Both the position numbers and the translations under genes were made by a program. Below are positions 5,791-10,322 of a stretch of DNA of 10,322 nucleotides, one piece after another. The notes under the pieces are model-generated. The model was not told the DNA's origin. It made no database searches and saw nothing but the letters and a program-made list of their open reading frames with translations. Source of the stretch: Pseudomonadota bacterium (GTDB taxonomy: Bacteria > Pseudomonadota > Alphaproteobacteria > Rhizobiales > Rhizobiaceae); assembly GCA_023416545.1 (NCBI GenBank), contig JAEZHO010000203.1:1-10322 (forward strand), read 5' to 3'. Every line of letters starts with the position of its first letter. The first letter of the stretch is position 1.

Positions 5791-8061
5791 TCACACGAGG
5801 ATGCGAACGGGAACGGCCTTGGACGCCGGCGTATGGGACCGTTTCTCGTGAAGAGAGAGCGGAACGAGCGGGTTCAGCTCCGGGTAGTAGCCGGCAACGC
5901 AACCGTCGGGGAGATCGAAAGGGAGCACGCTCAGGTCGCCCACCCTGCGCTCGATGCCGTCGTCCGTATCGGTCTTCAACGCGACCTTCTGCCCCTCGAT
6001 CAGGCCAAGCCGCGCCATCTCGCGAAGGTTGATCAGCAGGACCTTTCGCGTTCCCTCTATGCCCCGCAGCCGGTCGCTGTAGCCGTAGATGGTGGTGTTG
6101 AACTGGTCGTTGCTGCGCAGCGTCATCAACCGGTAGCGGCCTTCCCGATCGTCGAAGCCGGTCGCGGCGAGCCCCTCTGGCACGGTGAACTCCGCCTTGC
6201 CGCTTTCCGTCTTCCATATGCGCTCGCGGGCACTGTTGCCGCGATAGAAGCCGCCGGGGGTGAAGAGCCGCCGGTTGAAGTCATGAAACTGGTCCGGGTA
6301 GGTATTTTCTATCAGGTCGCGGATCTTCGAATAGTCGCCCTGCCATTCATCCCACTTCACGCTGGGATTGGGGGAAAGGGTGGCCTTGGCGAGGCCGGCG
6401 ACGATGGCAATTTCGGAAAGCAGTTGCTCGCTTGCAGGTTTGTGCTTGCCGACGGAGCCGTGGATGCAGCTCAGGCTGTCTTCCATGGTCACCGTCTGCG
6501 GTCCGCTCGCCTGCATGTCTTCCTCGCTTCGCCCAAGACACGGCAGGAGATAGGCGATCTCGCCGTTGACGAGGTGACTGCGGTTGAGCTTGGTGGCGAT
6601 CTGGACGGTGAGCCGCATCCTGGTCCAGGCGGCTTCCATCACGCCATGATCCGGAATGGCGCGCACGAAGTTGCCCCCAAGGCCGATGAATGCCCGCACG
6701 CGGCCTTCGACGATACCCTCGCAGGCGGCAACGGTATTCATGCCCTTGTCCCGGGGTGGCTCGAACCCGAACATCGAGGCAAGCCGGTCCAGGGGAACCA
6801 GCTCCGGCTTTTCCGAAATACCGACCGTACGCTGGCCCTGGACATTGGAGTGGCCACGGACCGGCGAGATGCCCGTTCCGTCCCGACCGATGTTTCCCTT
6901 CAGCAGCAGGAAATTGACGAGCATGGCGATGCTCTCGAAACCGCCGACCTGCTGGGTCAGCCCCATGCCGTAGATGCCGATCACCCGTTCGGCTTCGACA
7001 TAGACCTGACCGGCCGCCTCCAGCGAAGCCCGGTCAAGGCCCGATTCGCGCTCGATCTCCTCCCACCCCGTTTCGCGGACCTTCCGTTCGAAGTCATCGA
7101 AGCCCTGGGTATGCTGGGCGACGAAGTCGTGGTCGATCACCGATCTCCCGTTGGCCCTGGCCTCGTCGTCGCGGGCGAAGACGTGCTTGCACATCCCCAG
7201 GATCGCGGCGATATCGCCGCCCGTCTTGACCTGGTGATATTGGGAGGAGATCCGCGTGGCATGGCCCGTCAGCATCTCGGTCGGGCTCTGCGGATTGATC
7301 ATCGCCTCCAGCCCTTTCTCCCTCACCGGGTTGAAGGTGACGATGCGGCAGCCCCGCCTGACGGCCGCCTGCAGAGGATGGAGGAAACGGGGGCTGTTGG
7401 AACCGGTGTTCTGGCCGAAGAAAAACATCGCGTCGCATGATGAAAAATCACTGTAGACGGACGTGCCGACCGGCGACCCGATCACCTTCTTCAACGCGAC
7501 CGACGTCGTCTCGTGACACATGTTCGAACTGTCGGGGAGGTTGTTGGTACCATAAAGCCGGGCAAAGAGCGCATAGAGATAGGATGTCTCGAGGCTGGCG
7601 CGACCCGACGCGTAGAAGATCACCGATTTGGGATCGAGAACCTTCAACTCGCTGCCGATCGCCGAAAACGCCTCCTCCCATGAACAGGGCACATAGCGAT
7701 CCGTTGCGGGCTCGTATCGCATCGGATGTGTCAGCCGGCCCTGCTTTTCCAGGTCATGGTCTGACCAGTTTCGCAGTTCCGCAACCGTGTGCTGGTCGAA
7801 GAAGTCCGGAGTGCATCGCTTCGGCGTCAGTTCCCAGAGGGTCGCCTTGGCGCCGTTCTCGCAGAACTCCAGGGGATGATGATGAGCCGGTTTCGTCCAG
7901 GCACAGGAGACGCACATGAACCCGCCGGGCTTGTTCTGCCGGCGTAGCGTATCGAGCACCGCGGGGGAGTTCAGTTCCTTTGCATAGATGCTGGCAATCC
8001 CGCGTACCGAACCCCACCCTCCGGCCGGACCATCGTAATGTACGGTCTCGTTCTTCGACAT
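5791..8061 (-). CDS. FdhF/YdeP-family molybdopterin oxidoreductase (formate dehydrogenase alpha-like)
   Basis: This is a 756-residue member of the DMSO-reductase superfamily, in the YdeP/CbbBc branch, expected to bind a molybdenum bis-pterin cofactor and to act in the cytoplasm (no Tat twin-arginine leader). E. coli YdeP is linked to acid resistance; the reaction of the branch is not well established. Seen in order: HYDGPAGGWGSV (8-19); a reduced cysteine cluster Cys50-x2-Cys53-x13-Cys67 (CVSC, FCENGAK); GRASLETSYLY; NMCHETTSVAL with Cys182-His183 at the place of the Sec/Cys-His molybdenum ligand of formate dehydrogenases; LLLKGNIGRDGTGISPVRGH (385-404); TKLNRSHLV; and a C-terminal molydopterin-binding domain from about residue 640 (LMTLRSNDQFNTTIYGYSDR). 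GGGGGA stands 4 nt before the ATG at 8061. No fdhD, FdhB-like or electron-carrier gene adjoins it, so partners must lie elsewhere. Formate oxidation is possible but unproven. Confidence 0.9.
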   Translation of the reverse strand: MSKNETVHYDGPAGGWGSVRGIASIYAKELNSPAVLDTLRRQNKPGGFMCVSCAWTKPAHHHPLEFCENGAKATLWELTPKRCTPDFFDQHTVAELRNWSDHDLEKQGRLTHPMRYEPATDRYVPCSWEEAFSAIGSELKVLDPKSVIFYASGRASLETSYLYALFARLYGTNNLPDSSNMCHETTSVALKKVIGSPVGTSVYSDFSSCDAMFFFGQNTGSNSPRFLHPLQAAVRRGCRIVTFNPVREKGLEAMINPQSPTEMLTGHATRISSQYHQVKTGGDIAAILGMCKHVFARDDEARANGRSVIDHDFVAQHTQGFDDFERKVRETGWEEIERESGLDRASLEAAGQVYVEAERVIGIYGMGLTQQVGGFESIAMLVNFLLLKGNIGRDGTGISPVRGHSNVQGQRTVGISEKPELVPLDRLASMFGFEPPRDKGMNTVAACEGIVEGRVRAFIGLGGNFVRAIPDHGVMEAAWTRMRLTVQIATKLNRSHLVNGEIAYLLPCLGRSEEDMQASGPQTVTMEDSLSCIHGSVGKHKPASEQLLSEIAIVAGLAKATLSPNPSVKWDEWQGDYSKIRDLIENTYPDQFHDFNRRLFTPGGFYRGNSARERIWKTESGKAEFTVPEGLAATGFDDREGRYRLMTLRSNDQFNTTIYGYSDRLRGIEGTRKVLLINLREMARLGLIEGQKVALKTDTDDGIERRVGDLSVLPFDLPDGCVAGYYPELNPLVPLSLHEKRSHTPASKAVPVRILV
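7205..7220. repeat. 16-bp perfect palindrome inside the oxidoreductase gene
   Basis: GCGGCGAT (7205-7212) abuts its reverse complement ATCGCCGC (7213-7220). It lies in coding sequence for GGDIAAIL, around residue 281. In GC-rich coding DNA a palindrome of this length can arise by chance, and no function is assigned. Confidence 0.6.
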
Positions 8062-8080
8062 GGCATCCCCCGATCTACGG

Positions 8081-8110
8081 ATAAAACAGGCCCGTCGACC
8101 ATGCGTCGAC
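8081..8110 (-). promoter_or_regulatory. Candidate operator/-10 region upstream of the FdhF/YdeP-like gene
   Basis: Two copies of the self-complementary hexamer GTCGAC (8094-8099 and 8105-8110) are spaced 11 bp centre to centre, one helical turn apart. On the minus strand they are followed by TTTTAT (8081-8086), a possible -10 element that would give a leader of roughly 15 nt before the ATG at 8061. No convincing -35 box is seen. The arrangement suits a dimeric regulator binding over the core promoter, but it rests on sequence pattern only. Confidence 0.3.
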
Positions 8111-8132
8111 AGGCTAGGATGAACCCCTCGAA

Positions 8133-8162
8133 CAAGCCAAGGTTCCGCGCTTTGCGGGCTTG
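8133..8162 (-). terminator. Imperfect hairpin between livF and the oxidoreductase gene
   Basis: CAAGCC (8133-8138) and GGCTTG (8157-8162) are perfect 6-bp arms around an 18-nt GC-rich loop that itself can fold (CCGC with GCGG). Read on the minus strand it lies about 90 bp after the livF stop and ends in TTGTT. It could end the liv transcript. The long loop and poor T-tract make this tentative. The rest of 8062-8248 shows only a 10-bp palindrome TGATCGATCA at 8189-8198. Confidence 0.25.
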
Positions 8163-8248
8163 AGGCAGGCGCGGCGGTCAGACATGCGTGATCGATCAGG
8201 CTGAGCTTAGAGGGTCACCGGTTTACGGCGGACTCGGCCGTGGCTCCG

Positions 8249-8971
8249 TCAGGCCGGGGTGGTCGCCCGGCCGACGCCCAGATGCTGCCCCAGGGTGTCG
8301 CTGTCGACGACCAGGTCCGCGCTCCTTCCCGAATAGACGATCGAACCGCGATCCAGGATCACCGCATCGTCGGTCAACGGTAGGATCTTGCGGGCCTTCT
8401 GTTCTATGATGATGGCTGATATGCCCTCTCCCTCGACGATCTGACGAAGGGCGGCAAGAAGCTCGTCGACGATGATCGGCGCAAGGCCCTCGAGCGGCTC
8501 GTCGAGAAGAAGGAGCCGGGGGTTGACCATAAGGGCGCGGGCCACCGCGAGCATCTGCTGCTCGCCGCCGGACAGCTGACTGCCGAGGTTCCGGCGCCGT
8601 TCTTCCAGGCGCGGGAACATGGAGAAGACACGCTGCAGCGTCCAGGGTCCGGAACGGGCGATGGCCGTCAGGTTCTCCTCGACCGTAAGGGACCTGAAGA
8701 TATTGCGCTCCTGCGGCACCCAGCCAAGTCCGGCAGCCACCCGGCGATCCGCGCGAAGCGTGGTAATGTCGCGTCCGAGCAGCTTGATGCTTCCCGAATG
8801 ATGGGTGGTCAGGCCTGCGATCGTATCGACCAGCGTCGTCTTGCCGGTGCCGTTGCGACCGAGAAGGGCAAGCGTCCTGCCCTCATCGATGGTCAGGCTG
8901 ATCCCGGCCAGCACGCTCGCTTCGCGGTAACCGGCGACGAGGCGGTCGATCACGAGCAGCGGCTGGTTCAT
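8249..8971 (-). CDS. livF: Branched-chain amino acid-type ABC transporter ATPase, LivF family
   Basis: This is the second ATP-hydrolysing subunit of a HAAT-type importer, working on the inner face of the membrane with LivG and the permeases LivH/LivM. The 240 residues hold one complete ABC domain: Walker A GRNGTGKTT (38-46), Q-loop Gln87 in WVPQERNIF, signature LSGGEQQ (133-139), Walker B LLLLDEP (153-159) with catalytic Glu158, and Gln191 in IIEQ where most ABC proteins have the switch His. The Gln is usual for LivF. The C-terminal tail LGVGRATTPA is unremarkable. The start at 8971 overlaps the livG stop as ATGA, and GGAGAG lies 5 nt upstream. It is the last gene of the livM-livG-livF run. 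Members of this family also carry urea, short amides or aromatic acids, so the substrate is open. Confidence 0.92.
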   Translation of the reverse strand: MNQPLLVIDRLVAGYREASVLAGISLTIDEGRTLALLGRNGTGKTTLVDTIAGLTTHHSGSIKLLGRDITTLRADRRVAAGLGWVPQERNIFRSLTVEENLTAIARSGPWTLQRVFSMFPRLEERRRNLGSQLSGGEQQMLAVARALMVNPRLLLLDEPLEGLAPIIVDELLAALRQIVEGEGISAIIIEQKARKILPLTDDAVILDRGSIVYSGRSADLVVDSDTLGQHLGVGRATTPA

Positions 8972-9714
8972 GCGTTCTCTCCGAGGTAGACCGCTTTCAC
9001 GCGTGGGTCGCGCGACACCTCCGCGACCGATCCTTCGGCGAATATCGCTCCCGCGACGAGGACCGTGATCCGGCTCGCGAAGGAGAAGACGAGGTCCATG
9101 TCATGTTCGATCAGCAGGACGGTCACGTCCGCAGGAAGGTCGGAAACGATCGCCAGCACCTCGTGGCGCTCGTCCTCGGGAACCCCGGCGGCCGGCTCGT
9201 CGAGCAGCAACACCTTCGGCCTCGATGCGAAGGCGAGCGCGATTTCGAGGAGCCGCTGCTTGCCGTAAGGAAGCGTGGCCGTGCGGTTTCCCATGACGCC
9301 GTCGAGGCCGAAGCGCGCCAGCAGTTCGGCCGCTTCATCCACCGCCCGCGTGTAGCTTGAGAGCGGCCGAAAGAGATTACCGCCGACCCCGTCCCGCTCG
9401 CCTATCGCCAGCGCCACCGTCTCCAGCGGCGTATAGTCCAGGAACAACTGGTTGATCTGGAAGGTGCGGGTCAGGCCCTCCTTTACCCGCTGATGGGCGG
9501 CGAGGCCGGTGATCTGCTCTCCCCCGAGGAGGACCTGCCCTGCGCTCGGCTTGAGGACCCCGGTGAGGAGGTTGATGAGCGTCGTCTTTCCGGCGCCATT
9601 CGGACCGATCAGGGCGTGACGGGCTCCCTGTTCCACCTGCAGGCTGACGTCATTGGTGACGACGAATGCTCCGAACCGGCATCTCAGCGCCTTGGTTTCC
9701 AGTGCAATGGTCAT
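8968..9714 (-). CDS. livG: Branched-chain amino acid-type ABC transporter ATPase, LivG family
   Basis: This is the partner ATPase of LivF in the same importer. In its 248 residues are Walker A GPNGAGKTT (37-45), Q-loop Gln86 in RTFQINQLF, a signature of the form LPYGKQR (148-154) in place of LSGGQ, Walker B VLLLDEP (168-174) with Glu173, and the switch His204 in LLIEHDMDLVF. The EHDM sequence and the TRTFQ segment separate it from LivF. Because LivF has Gln and LivG has His at the switch, the pair may form unequal ATPase sites, as is typical for these importers. The ATG at 9714 overlaps the livM stop as ATGA, with a moderate AAAGG upstream. The alternative-substrate reservation noted for the transporter applies here too. 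Confidence 0.92.
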   Translation of the reverse strand: MTIALETKALRCRFGAFVVTNDVSLQVEQGARHALIGPNGAGKTTLINLLTGVLKPSAGQVLLGGEQITGLAAHQRVKEGLTRTFQINQLFLDYTPLETVALAIGERDGVGGNLFRPLSSYTRAVDEAAELLARFGLDGVMGNRTATLPYGKQRLLEIALAFASRPKVLLLDEPAAGVPEDERHEVLAIVSDLPADVTVLLIEHDMDLVFSFASRITVLVAGAIFAEGSVAEVSRDPRVKAVYLGENA

Positions 9715-10322
9715 GGCTGCCCGCCTTTCTGACGCGTGAAGCGTTCCGGGAGGAAGCCGATCCAGTTTGAGATGCGGTCGCGGCCGACGAGGACCAGGAC
9801 GATGAGCAGCAGCCCGATCCAGAACATCCAGTATTGCGGTGTCACGACCGACAGCCAGTCCCGCAGGAGCGTGAAGACGATCGCTCCGAAAATGCCCCCA
9901 TAGAGGTAGCCGGTACCGCCGATCACCAGGACCAGCAGGACGTCGGCCGAGCGATGGAATGCAAGGACGTCCGGCGAGACGAAGGACGTGGTCTGGGTCA
10001 GGAGAGCCCCGGCGAAACCCGCCATGATCGCGGCAATCGTGTAGGCGAGGATGATGCGGCGGCGGGCGGGAACGCCCACCATGGCCGCGCGGACCGGGTT
10101 TGCCTTGATTGCCTTCAGCGACAGGCCGAACGGCGAGAAGGCAAGTCGCCGTGCGATCATGGTCGAGATGAACAGCACGGTCAGGCAGTAGATGTAGCCG
10201 TTGCGCCCCCAGAGGTCGAACTCGAACATCCCCAGGATGGGTCCGAGGGTGAAACCGCTGAGCCCATCCGCCCCGCCCGTCAGCCAGCCGAGCTGGTTCG
10301 CGGCCTCGGCCAGCATCAGCGC
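9711..10322 (-). CDS. livM: Branched-chain amino acid-type ABC transporter permease, LivM family, N-terminus beyond window edge
   Basis: This is the C-terminal 203 residues of an inner-membrane permease; the frame stays open through base 10322, so the true start is outside. The Met codon at 10316 is internal by family comparison, because LivM proteins carry several further membrane segments before TGGADGL. Visible are the LTGGADGL motif, a hydrophobic segment GYIYCLTVLFISTMIA, the cytoplasmic coupling-type loop FSPFGLSLKAIKANPVRAA, a segment AYTIAAIMAGFAGALL, the LVLVIGGTGYLYGGIFGA motif, and a last membrane segment MFWIGLLLIVLVLVG followed by a basic tail ERFTRQKGGQP. It overlaps livG by ATGA and is transcribed ahead of it. 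livH and the periplasmic binding protein are presumably further upstream, past the window edge. Confidence 0.88.
   Translation of the reverse strand, partial: ALMLAEAANQLGWLTGGADGLSGFTLGPILGMFEFDLWGRNGYIYCLTVLFISTMIARRLAFSPFGLSLKAIKANPVRAAMVGVPARRRIILAYTIAAIMAGFAGALLTQTTSFVSPDVLAFHRSADVLLVLVIGGTGYLYGGIFGAIVFTLLRDWLSVVTPQYWMFWIGLLLIVLVLVGRDRISNWIGFLPERFTRQKGGQP

Noticed and set aside
5719..7440. A 573-codon open frame on the plus strand opposite the FdhF/YdeP-like gene
   Set aside because: It is an antisense shadow rich in Asp, His, Arg and Val from reversed codon bias, with no recognisable domain; the minus-strand frame carries the conserved molybdopterin motifs.

Overview
This GC-rich window reads as chromosomal or megaplasmid DNA of an alphaproteobacterium, most likely of the rhizobial type. 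The support is the base composition, the thiMED salvage cluster behind a TPP riboswitch, tight ATGA gene overlaps, and the general flavour of the proteins. No rRNA, tRNA, insertion sequence, phage gene, integrase or CRISPR array is visible, and no gene-free stretch exceeds 300 bases. Genus-level placement cannot be made from the sequence alone.

Left part, plus strand (1-4074). The window opens inside a GH13 glucosidase that lacks only its extreme N-terminus and looks like a DexB-type glucan/oligo-1,6-glucosidase. A short spacer follows, with a weak terminator-like hairpin and then a clear TPP (THI-box) riboswitch. The riboswitch leads into a three-gene thiamine salvage operon, thiM-thiE-thiD, in which each gene overlaps the next by ATGA. 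ThiM phosphorylates hydroxyethylthiazole, ThiD phosphorylates hydroxymethylpyrimidine twice, and ThiE joins the two products into thiamine monophosphate. A hairpin that can bury the thiM Shine-Dalgarno sequence suggests control of translation initiation by TPP.

Middle part, minus strand (4105-8061). Convergent with thiD is a succinyl-CoA:acetate CoA-transferase-like gene (AarC/Cat1 family). It contains a perfect 24-bp palindrome in its coding region. Upstream lie two TTTGCA direct repeats, a TTGACA box and a 19-bp inverted repeat that could form an operator. Further upstream is a 756-residue FdhF/YdeP-family molybdopterin oxidoreductase with its own leader, which carries a GTCGAC-N5-GTCGAC element.

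Right part, minus strand (8249-10322). The end of a branched-chain-amino-acid-type (HAAT family) ABC importer operon runs livM-livG-livF with ATGA overlaps. LivM is cut by the window edge. The substrate-binding protein and livH are presumably beyond the edge, so the true substrate is unknown.

Most of the window is ordinary metabolism. The points most worth a second look are non-coding: the riboswitch expression platform, the repeat-rich CoA-transferase promoter region, and the long intragenic palindrome. I see no convincing undescribed multi-gene system.
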